Positions 17,898 to 25,713 of a stretch of DNA of 64,000 nucleotides are shown here, one piece after another (position 1 is the first letter of the stretch; each line of letters begins with the position of its first letter). Position numbers and translations under genes: made by a program. The notes beneath the pieces are model-generated. The model was given only the letters and a program-made list of their open reading frames with translations, was not told the DNA's origin and did not search any database. This stretch comes from Desulfobulbaceae bacterium BRH_c16a (lineage in GTDB: Bacteria > Desulfobacterota > Desulfobulbia > Desulfobulbales > Desulfocapsaceae): positions 186,001 to 250,000 of the forward strand of contig LADS01000053.1 in assembly GCA_000961725.1 (NCBI GenBank). The letters run 5' to 3'.

Positions 17898-19064
17898 TTA
17901 TAAGATCTCGCCCTCAGTCTCCCTGATTTCTAATTCCTTCCCTTCGGATACAACAACAGTGATCTTCTTTGAAGCACCTACTTCAATTACTGGAGTTGCC
18001 TGTTTGGCAAGACTCAGGTAAAAATCGTGCAAGCTTGCCGCCCCTTCTGATAAGCCCCCACCAATCGAATATTTTGCCACTTGACCGGAATCGATGGTCG
18101 TTGTTGTTCCGAGAGCTGAAGTTGATTGGGTCGTAGCCGATGTTTTAAGCATATCACCCATCCCACCAAAGAATCCGGCCACGATTGTTCTGGCAGTGGC
18201 TGCGCCCATTCTTGAGACTACTCGGCCGGACAAACCTACTTTGCTGTCGGAGTCTGTGACAAAACCTTTTACCTGGGTATCAATAATGGCTTTGCCCTCG
18301 TTACTGAGACAGGAAAGCGAGACGAGTCGCACATCTGCCCGCTCTTTGTCAAGCCTGCCCACTGCTTCGGCAATGACGAAGCATCCTGCCAAATTGGCCT
18401 TGATATCATTTGGAAGAACTGCTGGTGTCTGTATTCTGAGAAGAAGTGGCTCGGGATTGTTGGTTCCTTTACCTGAGGTAGAAGCATCGAAACCGGTCAG
18501 TAGCTTTGCCTCCATAAAGGAAGGGGGGAGGTAGACTGTCCTTCCTTTTTTTTTGTCGTTCCCCGAGTCTGGCTCTCCGGAAGTAATGGTCGGGTTCGAC
18601 AATACACTGATCTCACCGATCATCTTTGGCTCAAGTTGAGAATGTGGCGGAAGGTTTGCGGGTATGGCTCTTCCATCAGGTGGCAATGGCCATGGCTGCT
18701 CATTGGGCAGAGGTTGTGGAAGCACTGTAGGTTGAGTCACCTCATCGGCAGAGGGGATTTTCGGGAGAGTTTTTTCGGTAAGGTGCTGCTCAGTTCTCTT
18801 CTGCTCCCGAGCTAATTTGTCTACCGTTTCCTGAAGAGATTCAAGTTGCCGTCTTTGTTCCCGGAGCATGGTTTTTTGGATCAAATCTGGTTCCAGCTGG
18901 ATTTCGCGAGTTTTCTTTTGCCCGAAAAAACCTTTGGAAGTACCAGGACCGGAAGTGTTGTACCCGGTAGCAACCAGAATAATAAAAACGACACCGATCC
19001 CGGCCCAGATAACAATTTTCTTTTGTTTGGGACCAAGATCGTTGAATCTCTTTTTTAGGCTCAT
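17898..19064 (-). CDS. traB: TraB, VirB10-like conjugation channel protein (F-type)
   Basis: 388 residues. An N-terminal membrane anchor (IVIWAGIGVVFIILVATGY) is followed by a coiled coil of about 45 residues, a proline-rich linker and a beta-barrel C-domain beginning near FMEAKLLTGFDAS. This matches TraB/TrbI-type scaffold proteins that link the inner and outer membrane parts of a type IV secretion core. Its start overlaps the traK stop. Genes that normally follow (traP/V/C) are missing. Confidence 0.88.
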   Translation of the reverse strand: MSLKKRFNDLGPKQKKIVIWAGIGVVFIILVATGYNTSGPGTSKGFFGQKKTREIQLEPDLIQKTMLREQRRQLESLQETVDKLAREQKRTEQHLTEKTLPKIPSADEVTQPTVLPQPLPNEQPWPLPPDGRAIPANLPPHSQLEPKMIGEISVLSNPTITSGEPDSGNDKKKGRTVYLPPSFMEAKLLTGFDASTSGKGTNNPEPLLLRIQTPAVLPNDIKANLAGCFVIAEAVGRLDKERADVRLVSLSCLSNEGKAIIDTQVKGFVTDSDSKVGLSGRVVSRMGAATARTIVAGFFGGMGDMLKTSATTQSTSALGTTTTIDSGQVAKYSIGGGLSEGAASLHDFYLSLAKQATPVIEVGASKKITVVVSEGKELEIRETEGEIL

Positions 19065-19798
19065 TTCACCCGCTCCTTCTGGTCCACTACGAACACCATG
19101 GTGGATTGGCTGAGCTCCAAGGTGTGATTGTCCACGGCGACTGCAAGAATTGAATTGCTGATGGAAGAGGAGAGGAAAAGGTGTTCACTCACATCAATCG
19201 AGCCCTCTGAGAGGGATGTCGCCTGATATTTTCTTAAACGAAGTCCAACGCCATCCACATCAACAACCTGCAATAATTGTATTTCCAGATCAGGAGAAAG
19301 AGATACCGTCCTGGTTGAATCGCTTATCCTATAACTTGCTGGGTAGTCACCGTGGTAGGCCTCTCTGATGAGTAGAAGTGCCTGTTTCTCCAAAGGCATT
19401 TTTTGATAGTGGTTAATGTTTTTCTTGAAAGTATCGCCGCTGGGGGATGCAAGGCGGAGTGTGACTGAAGGGATGTCCGCAGGTGTGACGAGCAGGGTGT
19501 ATACCGCATTGTTGCAGACCACAAATAGTTCACTCTGGGTATCTGCGTATACATATTCAGATCCAGAATCCTCGATCTTGAATTTTATAAATCCATTATT
19601 GCCGGAAAAATGTCCTGTCATGGCCTTTTCCTGCGAGAAAATTAAATCTTTCATCGGCCCTGGGCAGACGATGCGATTGATATCCCTGTTGGAGAGTTTA
19701 ACTGCCGTTGGGATCTCTGCCTGGATCACCTCACTTGCCAGGCAGCCACCGGCTACAGTGAGAATCAAGACAGCCGATGTGAGTAATATTCTAACCAC
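19061..19798 (-). CDS. traK: TraK, VirB9-like secretin-type conjugation protein
   Basis: 245 residues with a signal peptide (ILLTSAVLILTVAGGCLAS). The VKLSNRDINRIVCPGPMKDL segment is the TraK family signature. It would form the outer-membrane ring with TraV and TraB in F-type systems. The start overlaps the traE stop by 8 bases. Confidence 0.87.
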   Translation of the reverse strand: MVRILLTSAVLILTVAGGCLASEVIQAEIPTAVKLSNRDINRIVCPGPMKDLIFSQEKAMTGHFSGNNGFIKFKIEDSGSEYVYADTQSELFVVCNNAVYTLLVTPADIPSVTLRLASPSGDTFKKNINHYQKMPLEKQALLLIREAYHGDYPASYRISDSTRTVSLSPDLEIQLLQVVDVDGVGLRLRKYQATSLSEGSIDVSEHLFLSSSISNSILAVAVDNHTLELSQSTMVFVVDQKERVK

Positions 19799-20366
19799 GT
19801 TCTTGCTCCTGCCGTTGTGTCAGTTTTTCTTTGAACGATACGATGTAAAATCTGCCGTCTTGTAGGCGGTAGTCGATCAGATAGGTTTTGCTGGTATTCT
19901 CAAGCAATGTATCCCCGGCATACTGTTTGAAATTCCCAAAGACTTCTATGAACCCCTCAGTGACACTGATTTTCTCAAGATAGAAGACTGAGCTGACCTG
20001 TGATTCTTCAACTCTGCTGGCCAAGGAGTACCAGGAATTTGAAGCCTGCGGATATGCTTCTGGAGCAAAATAGGCGAGCAGTTCCTCAAACTGGCCCCGT
20101 GCCGTCGGTGGCGAGTAGGTGGATGCCAGATTAACAATCCTTCGGCTTATGTCTCTGATATAGCTATCATTAGGCTTTCCCTGAATAAATTCGACAGTCC
20201 CGGTCATCATCGGTGGGATCAGGACTACTCGTTGATATTTTACCGCTCGATAGACCATGGCTGAGTTGAACATGACGGTAAGCGCCAGTATGGTGATGGT
20301 GAACTTGAGCAACCTGTTTTGAGCAAAGAGGTTGCTTGTTTTCTGCAGGAAGATCTCAGCGTTCAT
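19791..20366 (-). CDS. traE: TraE, VirB5/VirB8-like conjugation protein
   Basis: 191 residues. One membrane span (LLKFTITILALTVMFNSAMVYRA) and the VVLIPPMM...VEF segment followed by the RDISRRIVNLASTYSP block identify the TraE family, part of the inner-membrane complex that builds F-type pili. It overlaps traL by 4 bases. Confidence 0.87.
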   Translation of the reverse strand: MNAEIFLQKTSNLFAQNRLLKFTITILALTVMFNSAMVYRAVKYQRVVLIPPMMTGTVEFIQGKPNDSYIRDISRRIVNLASTYSPPTARGQFEELLAYFAPEAYPQASNSWYSLASRVEESQVSSVFYLEKISVTEGFIEVFGNFKQYAGDTLLENTSKTYLIDYRLQDGRFYIVSFKEKLTQRQEQERG

Positions 20367-20644
20367 TCATGAAACTCCCTCTGGAAATAATCGGGATAAT
20401 TTTTCATCTGAATAAAACCGAACATATAGAGGACATGCCTGAGAAAACCTCTTGATTGTGATCTCTTGGTCCGGGTGTAGAAGTATTGGGTGATCAGAAA
20501 CACCAGCCACATAATTTTGCCGTAAAGAAGGGCTAGGGTGAGGGTGAATACACAGAGGATCAACTCGTCAGTCTCGAACCAGAGTACCTGGATGGGTCTT
20601 GAAAGATACTGGGGGAATCTGTGGGTAAAATTGTTTTCGCTCAA
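20363..20644 (-). CDS. traL: TraL conjugation protein
   Basis: 93 residues. FPQYLSRPIQVLWFETDE, two membrane spans and the C-terminal GFLRHVLYMFGFIQMKNYP fit the TraL/VirB3 family, which helps pilus assembly. Order A-L-E-K-B is the canonical F arrangement. Confidence 0.87.
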   Translation of the reverse strand: MSENNFTHRFPQYLSRPIQVLWFETDELILCVFTLTLALLYGKIMWLVFLITQYFYTRTKRSQSRGFLRHVLYMFGFIQMKNYPDYFQREFHE

Positions 20645-20674
20645 CGGATCTTTCTCCTCTGGATTCCACGGCTT

Positions 20675-21010
20675 TTAGCTGATAATTGCACCAATGGTCT
20701 GGACAACAGCATCAGCCTTGAGCAGAAAAGCTCCACCTAAAACGACACCTGCCGCAGGTAAAATCATTTGCCGGATGGCAAGTATTGCCGAAAACACCAT
20801 GCAGGCAACGCCGGCCACAAAGCCGATAGGTCCCAGCAGGATCTGGTTCACCCCGATATCGTAAAGATCATAAGCAAAGGAACCTGCCGCCGGCACGGTC
20901 ATGGCGATTGCATTGCTGGATATCAGGCAGAGCGTTGCAATAATGGCGAAGGTTGTAAGATTTCTACCCTGTTTCCCCTTGGCAGTTTGCGACAGGACTT
21001 TGTTGTTCAT
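20675..21010 (-). CDS. traA: TraA-like pilin precursor
   Basis: 111 residues from an ATG just after GAGGAGGAG; an upstream TTG start in frame has no comparable site. A leader and a mature part of about 65 residues with two hydrophobic helices (GPIGFVAGVACMVFSAILAI and PAAGVVLGGAFLL) match F-type pilins. It heads traLEKB. Confidence 0.75.
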   Translation of the reverse strand: MNNKVLSQTAKGKQGRNLTTFAIIATLCLISSNAIAMTVPAAGSFAYDLYDIGVNQILLGPIGFVAGVACMVFSAILAIRQMILPAAGVVLGGAFLLKADAVVQTIGAIIS

Positions 21011-21068
21011 TCGTTCTCCTCCTCTTAGAGAAATATTTATCGTTCCAATACCATCTGTCTTGCGTCGG

Positions 21069-21572
21069 CTATTGTATCCTGATCTCAACCCGGCGATTTT
21101 TTAATAATTCTTCCGGGTTGGTGGTTATGGGATCCGCCTCTCCTTTGGCTTGTAGTGCGACCACAGAAAATCCTTGGCTTTCAAGAAAATTGACAACCGT
21201 AACTGCACGTTGCATAGAAAGCATGAGGTTGTATTGCTCGGAACCAAGTTCACAGGAATACCCGGTTATATACAGTGGAGTGTCACGCGTAACTCCATAA
21301 CTCTGCATACTGTCGAGGAGTGTTTGCGCAGCTTTGGATGAAAGAGCTGCGCTCCCCAGTTCGAAATGAATCCTTGGAAGATGATAAATCTGCGTTGATG
21401 ATCTCTTCATTTCTGGAGTATCTGTGAGCACAAAGGTGATGCACGTTACCTTCCGAGTAATATTCGATTGGAACTCGTACAATTCCTGACGAATCTCAAT
21501 TGCCTTCAGCTCTACCGATGACAAAAGGAGGGCAATCAATGCAAAAATTATGATTTGGGTTTTGTTCTTCAT
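21069..21572 (-). CDS. OmpA-like protein of the transfer region
   Basis: 167 residues from the second Met, which has an AAGAAGACAGAG leader and a signal peptide (IIIFALIALLLSSVELKA). The C-terminal half is an OmpA-type peptidoglycan-binding domain: HFELGSAALS, LYITGYSCELGS, LMLSMQRAVTVVNFLESQG and ending NRRVEIRIQ. It probably anchors the transfer machinery or outer membrane to the wall. Confidence 0.75.
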   Translation of the reverse strand: MKNKTQIIIFALIALLLSSVELKAIEIRQELYEFQSNITRKVTCITFVLTDTPEMKRSSTQIYHLPRIHFELGSAALSSKAAQTLLDSMQSYGVTRDTPLYITGYSCELGSEQYNLMLSMQRAVTVVNFLESQGFSVVALQAKGEADPITTNPEELLKNRRVEIRIQ

Positions 21573-21700
21573 CTCTGTCTTCTTTTTTCCGACCATGTGA
21601 CCAAATTTATCTTTCCATCATTGTCCCGGTTGGAGGCGGATGAGTTTTAATCGGTAAAGGTAAGTGTCAATAAATGCTGTTTATTACTTATTTGTTTGTG

Positions 21701-22141
21701 CTAAGTAAGAGACGAACCAGGCTGTTTGTCTGCACGTTTTTTCTGCCGATGTTTTGCTACCTGAACTCGGTTGCGTATTTTATAGAGGCGGCTAATTTGC
21801 TGTCTGGTGAGCAGAAAACAGAAGGTTGTCTGGATTTCTTCGATGAGTGTGCTCATCTCAAGTTTTTGACCAGGTGCGAGATTGAAGTATCTGCTGGATG
21901 CATATCGTTCCCATTTCGTGGGCAGATCGGCTGTTCTCAGAAAACTGTGACGAGCCTTTAATGAAAGACGGCTCAACTGGGCACGTAACATTTCCTTGTT
22001 ACCCCAGATTTTTTCCAGGAATTGCAGGCAGAGGTGGTCTTCTCGGCTGAGAGGATCAGCGATGATACCCTCGCGCTGTAGATAGCGGAGAATTCGCTTG
22101 GGTATTGAGGTTTCCTTCGCATATTCAGAAAGAGGAATCAT
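21701..22141 (-). CDS. Hypothetical regulator overlapping the sigma-like gene
   Basis: 146 residues. The N-terminus (MIPLSEYAKETSIPKRILRY) resembles a MerR/excisionase-like helix-turn-helix. The C-terminus is basic (KHRQKKRADK). It overlaps the sigma-like gene by the 4-base ATGA, so the two are coupled; it could act with it. No firm family assignment. Confidence 0.5.
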   Translation of the reverse strand: MIPLSEYAKETSIPKRILRYLQREGIIADPLSREDHLCLQFLEKIWGNKEMLRAQLSRLSLKARHSFLRTADLPTKWERYASSRYFNLAPGQKLEMSTLIEEIQTTFCFLLTRQQISRLYKIRNRVQVAKHRQKKRADKQPGSSLT

Positions 22142-22674
22142 CGAATTGCACCTTCAATCTTCTGGATACTTTCACTCACCACCCGACAGGCATGACGACG
22201 GCTGATATTGAATTCTCTGGCAATATCCGGGGTGCTGGCAGGGGTGGATTGCTGCAACAGCCAGCGGCAGATTTCACGTTGTCGTTTGCTGACAGCCTGT
22301 AAAGCCTGTTCGATTTCGATATTTTCAGGTTCGCTGGTTTCCTCGTTTGGTTCTTCTGGACAGAGAAGCAAATAATCCTCCAGGCAGTGAACGGTCTGGA
22401 TACCGGAAGCCAACTTGATGCAGCTCGTTTTAAAAATGACCCGGAAGAACGGTATGAACCGTTCAGGGGATTCTTTTTTCCTGGAAGTGATCAAAGCCTT
22501 TACTGAGGCAATCGCTGCTTCTTGGTAGAGATCTTCATAATCACCAACCATAAACCTGATATAGGGTGAGGCGATCTGTCGAATGAGTCTCTTGTTTGAT
22601 GAGACCCAGTGTAGTGCTGTGGACCACGTTTCCTGCTTAGACAGTTGCTGATCCGTTGGTAATGAACATGTCAT
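22138..22674 (-). CDS. Sigma-70-like protein in the plasmid-type block
   Basis: 178 residues. A region-2-like helix (GDYEDLYQEAAIASVKALI) and a C-terminal region-4-like HTH (SKRQREICRWLLQQSTP... then DIAREFNISRRHACRVVSES) are visible. This is the layout of small ECF-type sigma factors, though region 2 is diverged. It lies between the replication and transfer genes and has a GGGAATGGAAA leader. A transfer-specific sigma factor is a reasonable inference. Confidence 0.6.
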   Translation of the reverse strand: MTCSLPTDQQLSKQETWSTALHWVSSNKRLIRQIASPYIRFMVGDYEDLYQEAAIASVKALITSRKKESPERFIPFFRVIFKTSCIKLASGIQTVHCLEDYLLLCPEEPNEETSEPENIEIEQALQAVSKRQREICRWLLQQSTPASTPDIAREFNISRRHACRVVSESIQKIEGAIR

Positions 22675-22785
22675 TTTCCATTCCCTAAAAGATTAAAATA
22701 AGATTAGAAATGATTAGGCAATTGCGGCTACTCTCTTGAAACGCTCTGATTCCGATGGTTTCCGAAGATTTTGAAATTTCAAATT

Positions 22786-22935
22786 GCGACCGCTATGCCC
22801 CTTTGGCGCGACCGTTATGCCCCCGCCTTTACGACCACTATGCCCAACCTTACGACAGCTATGCCCCCTCAGTGCGATCGCTATGCCCCCACCTTACGAC
22901 TGTTATGCCCCCCAGTTGCGACCACTATGCCCCCC
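22786..22935. repeat. Seven iterons, candidate replication origin
   Basis: Seven copies of a motif close to GCGACCGCTATGCCCCC begin at about 22786, 22808, 22831, 22852, 22874, 22896 and 22918, with spacings of 21-23 bp (two helical turns). The last copy contains the stop codon of the trfA-like gene. Tandem iterons beside an initiator gene are the standard layout of an iteron-controlled plasmid oriV. Confidence 0.85.
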
Positions 22936-23794
22936 TGTCATTCGTCCCGGGATATTTGCTGTCCCGTTTTTTTATATGAACTTTGTCTTGGAGGTCTATG
23001 TTCCAGGAATCGATGAGTTCAGCTTTGGTCAACTCCTCCAAGGCGCGACGGAGCTTTCCCCGAAAATCTGACAACCTGCCAATACTTGAACCGCATAAAT
23101 GCTTCAAAGTAGCGACCTTTATTGGGTAGGGTTCCCTGTGGCTGGCATAGAATCCATGCAACCATTTGGCGAGGTCGGTCTTCAACTTGAGCCGCTGGTG
23201 CCACTGCAGTTGAGTCCAGCCTGCGTTAAAAAGTTTTCCAAGCTTTGGATTTATTTTGAGGAAGTAACCCTGGCTGGAGGTGTTGAAGATGAATTCATCA
23301 ACCAGTGAACCTGTATAGGTATATGAGTCGGTCCAGTAGGTGTTTTTAATCTCCAGCGTGATCTCTACCGCAGATCCGGTGAGCCTTCTAAAGCAGTCTT
23401 TAAGCCATTCACGGCCTGATTTTCCTGCACTGCGACCGATTCCATGAAGAAAGCCCTTTCCTGTGAAACGTATATATTCACCGGCTGTTTGTTGAATGGA
23501 GAGCAAATGAAGAGCATGGATGAGCACATCAAAATCACCCTGGTCCAAACGCCAGCCGGTATATCGAATGTCAAGCCCCTTTACCGCCGCGATGAGTTCG
23601 CCTTTGACAGCTTTCCTGCGGCCTCGCTGGATGACACCAAAGAGAGCGGAGCGCAAACAGATATTTGGAATGCCTCTTGTTTGTGCAGGCCAGAGAGGTA
23701 AGGGGGAGGAATCTGCTTGTGAATTAATCCTTTCCTGAAGCTCGGGTGACAACCGATTCAATCCTTTGGCTGAAGGAGCATCTTCGGTTTCCAA
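22925..23794 (-). CDS. trfA: TrfA-like plasmid replication initiator
   Basis: 289 residues. LPLWPAQTRGIPNICLRSAL and the WRLDQGDFDVLIHALHL block are the TrfA family signature of RK2-type plasmids; the rest folds as two winged helices that bind iterons. The stop codon lies inside the first iteron. The N-terminus is short and polar. It shows that this block descends from a self-replicating plasmid. Confidence 0.85.
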   Translation of the reverse strand: METEDAPSAKGLNRLSPELQERINSQADSSPLPLWPAQTRGIPNICLRSALFGVIQRGRRKAVKGELIAAVKGLDIRYTGWRLDQGDFDVLIHALHLLSIQQTAGEYIRFTGKGFLHGIGRSAGKSGREWLKDCFRRLTGSAVEITLEIKNTYWTDSYTYTGSLVDEFIFNTSSQGYFLKINPKLGKLFNAGWTQLQWHQRLKLKTDLAKWLHGFYASHREPYPIKVATLKHLCGSSIGRLSDFRGKLRRALEELTKAELIDSWNIDLQDKVHIKKRDSKYPGTNDRGA

Positions 23795-23800
23795 TGCGGA

Positions 23801-24124
23801 TTACCAAAGGTGGATATCTTTTGATTTTCTCTTTCGGCCTGGTTGCTTTGGTGTTTCTTCCCCCGTGGCAGACGTACCCAGAAAAATATCAAGATCAGAT
23901 TTTCGAAAAAGGAGTTTTCCCTTTTGGTGGCCTGAAGGTCGTGAAAATGGAATCGAACGCTGCTCAACAGCTAACCGTCTAAAATGGTCAGGAGAAAAAC
24001 CGACATATTTGGCCGCCTCTCTTAATGTCATGATACCGGGCTCGGGTGGAGCTCTTTTCGCAAGCAAACGGAGAATTTTATTTTGAGTTTCCTCGATTGC
24101 CGCAAGTCTGCTATCTATGTCCAT
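23801..24124 (-). CDS. Excisionase/MerR-type HTH protein
   Basis: 107 residues from the ATG at 24124 (an upstream TTG in frame is less likely). IDSRLAAIEETQNKIL forms a short coiled coil, then MTLREAAKYVGFSPDHFRRL is a HTH_17 DNA-binding motif followed by FSRPSGHQKGKLLFRKSDLD. Such proteins act as excisionases or plasmid copy/partition regulators. It is upstream of trfA and overlaps the next gene. Confidence 0.65.
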   Translation of the reverse strand: MDIDSRLAAIEETQNKILRLLAKRAPPEPGIMTLREAAKYVGFSPDHFRRLAVEQRSIPFSRPSGHQKGKLLFRKSDLDIFLGTSATGEETPKQPGRKRKSKDIHLW

Positions 24125-24350
24125 AATCTGCTCGATCTTGATATATGTAACCTTCAACAGCTTTCCTGATCTCTTCGGGAGATCCCCAAACCCAGGTGAC
24201 TCGGCTGATCGCTGTTACTTCTTCCAACCTGGCAGCGACAGGAGGGGGGCAGGGACGCCTACCTCGAATAATATGACTCAGAAAATCAGGTCCGATATCG
24301 GCTAACCTTGCGATCTCTTTCTGGGTAATTTTCTTCTTGTTAGGTTTCAT
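24111..24350 (-). CDS. Small XRE/Cro-like regulator
   Basis: 79 residues with an N-terminal Cro/CI-type HTH (ITQKEIARLADIGPDFLSHI then RGRRPCPPPVAARLEEVT). It is divergent from the 24462 regulator and heads the trfA side. It may repress at the shared operators. Confidence 0.65.
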   Translation of the reverse strand: MKPNKKKITQKEIARLADIGPDFLSHIIRGRRPCPPPVAARLEEVTAISRVTWVWGSPEEIRKAVEGYIYQDRADYGHR

Positions 24351-24371
24351 GGCCTGTTATGTTATATAAAA

Positions 24372-24459
24372 TAGACCGTGAGTCAACAAAAAAGTAGACC
24401 ATAATTGACCTAATGTGCTTTTTTTCTTCCATAAATTGAGCAGGTGGTCTATAGTTGAC
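24372..24459. promoter_or_regulatory. Repeated operator-like words in the divergent regulator promoter
   Basis: TAGACC-gtga-GTCAAC (24372-24387), TAGACCATAATTGACC (24395-24410) and GGTCTATAGTTGAC (24446-24459, reverse orientation) share TAGACC and GTCAAC elements. The last sits against the start of the right-hand regulator. They are candidate binding sites for one or both HTH proteins. Confidence 0.5.
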
Positions 24460-24461
24460 TT

Positions 24462-24962
24462 ATGGATCAATTAATCTCCAATCAATTTCGAGCAGCTCTT
24501 ACACATTTATTGGCTCAAGAGGGTCGTGGGGCACAGGCTCGTCTTGCGAAGCAGCAGGACATCGATCGCGGCTATCTCAATGCCATTGTCAAAGGCAGGA
24601 AATCCGGCTCTGAAAAGATACGGTCAAAAATAGCCAGCCATTTCGATATGGCCTATGAGGATGTGTTTGTTCTTGGGCGGCGTGTATTGCAGGATGAGAG
24701 TTCAGCTACAAATTATGAAAATCAAATGTTTGATGTTTTAACAACAGCAGAACCTACTCCCCAAAGTGCACACAGTGACGACGCTGTAGGTTTTAAGGTT
24801 CCGGCAAAAGAAGAGGCTGGGCCTTTAAGTATCCAGACCAGGATATTGAAAACGATTGAACTACTTGAATCTGGGACAAATTACGGCGATATTCTTGCCG
24901 GCTTGATCGATGTTTTTCACGATTCGCTCAACAAGAAAAGAGAAAAAGAGACGATACATTGA
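24462..24962 (+). CDS. XRE-family regulator with unknown C-terminal part
   Basis: 166 residues. The HTH (RLAKQQDIDRGYLNAIVKGR) is in the first 60 residues; the remaining 100 residues have no LexA-type protease motifs. It is divergent from the small XRE gene, so the pair form a switch for the plasmid-like block. Confidence 0.65.
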   Translation: MDQLISNQFRAALTHLLAQEGRGAQARLAKQQDIDRGYLNAIVKGRKSGSEKIRSKIASHFDMAYEDVFVLGRRVLQDESSATNYENQMFDVLTTAEPTPQSAHSDDAVGFKVPAKEEAGPLSIQTRILKTIELLESGTNYGDILAGLIDVFHDSLNKKREKETIH

Positions 24963-24971
24963 CAAAAGAAA

Positions 24972-24990
24972 GGGCTTGAGGTACAAGCCC
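24972..24990 (+). terminator. Hairpin after the 24462 regulator
   Basis: GGGCTTG-aggta-CAAGCCC lies 10 bases past the stop. It lacks a T-run. Confidence 0.45.
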
Positions 24991-25125
24991 AAAAGGTTGA
25001 GCGAGATGTGGACAATGAGAAAGAATGAGGCTTATCCGGTCAAATGAGTATCCAGTCGCTAAACCCTTGCACTTTAGGCAATGAGCCTGTCACAAGCACC
25101 AAGTAATCTCTTTGCAAGGGCCAGT

Positions 25126-25713
25126 TCACTTCCCGGTGGGTTGCATGAGGCGGCACCTTTGTGCTTCTTCGTATGCTTGGGTGAAAAATTTTGTCAAGGG
25201 GCAACGGGATTCGAAGTTTTCATGCTCCCGAATCACATCACCATGGTCTCCATCGGCAAGATGCCTGTAAAAATGTAGCCATGCATACAGCTTTGGGGTA
25301 GTTTCTATAGGTAGACCTAATTGATTGGTTGCAAACTTCCTTGCCTTCTTTTCATCTGTCATAAATGCAATACTCCGAATTCGATAAGCTGCTGCGATAC
25401 AAGACAGTTCGCCACTGCCTAATTTGCTGGGCGCTTGTTGAATGACAGCAACCAGATCTTCCAACTCACATTTCTGAACAGGAAATTTTTGTTGATCAAG
25501 AGCTTTTAGGAGACGGTTTTTTAACTTTTTTTGTTGAGGAGTCTCAGTTGATCGCGGCTTATGAAGACATTCGTAGAGCACCATTGGTGTGATGCAGAAG
25601 GATAGACCAGTGCTGAAAGCTGCATGATACAATTTGCGAGATGACAAAACGTTCCAGACTGAGCACGTATCCACAACGCTTGCTGGAGAGAATGATGTCG
25701 GGTCAAGCGTCAT
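25126..25713 (-). CDS. PIN-domain toxin-like protein (DUF4411-like)
   Basis: 195 residues from an ATG preceded by GGGAGGG; a longer start would overlap the partner gene by more than 100 bases. VVDTCSVWNVLSS carries the first PIN Asp, KLGSGELSCIAAAY the second acidic motif and FMTDEKKARKFA the third. PIN proteins are Mg-dependent RNases, often toxins. The preceding gene is an XRE-ImmA/IrrE protein overlapping by 11 bases, a known pairing for this family. Confidence 0.72.
   Translation of the reverse strand: MTLDPTSFSPASVVDTCSVWNVLSSRKLYHAAFSTGLSFCITPMVLYECLHKPRSTETPQQKKLKNRLLKALDQQKFPVQKCELEDLVAVIQQAPSKLGSGELSCIAAAYRIRSIAFMTDEKKARKFATNQLGLPIETTPKLYAWLHFYRHLADGDHGDVIREHENFESRCPLTKFFTQAYEEAQRCRLMQPTGK

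Noticed and set aside
22786..22935. CRISPR array
   Set aside because: Repeats are about 22 bp apart with no room for spacers and lie beside a replication initiator; no cas genes are present.
22755..23071. Plus-strand frames with repeated YAP/CDRYAP-like peptides
   Set aside because: They are translations of the iterons rather than real repeat proteins.
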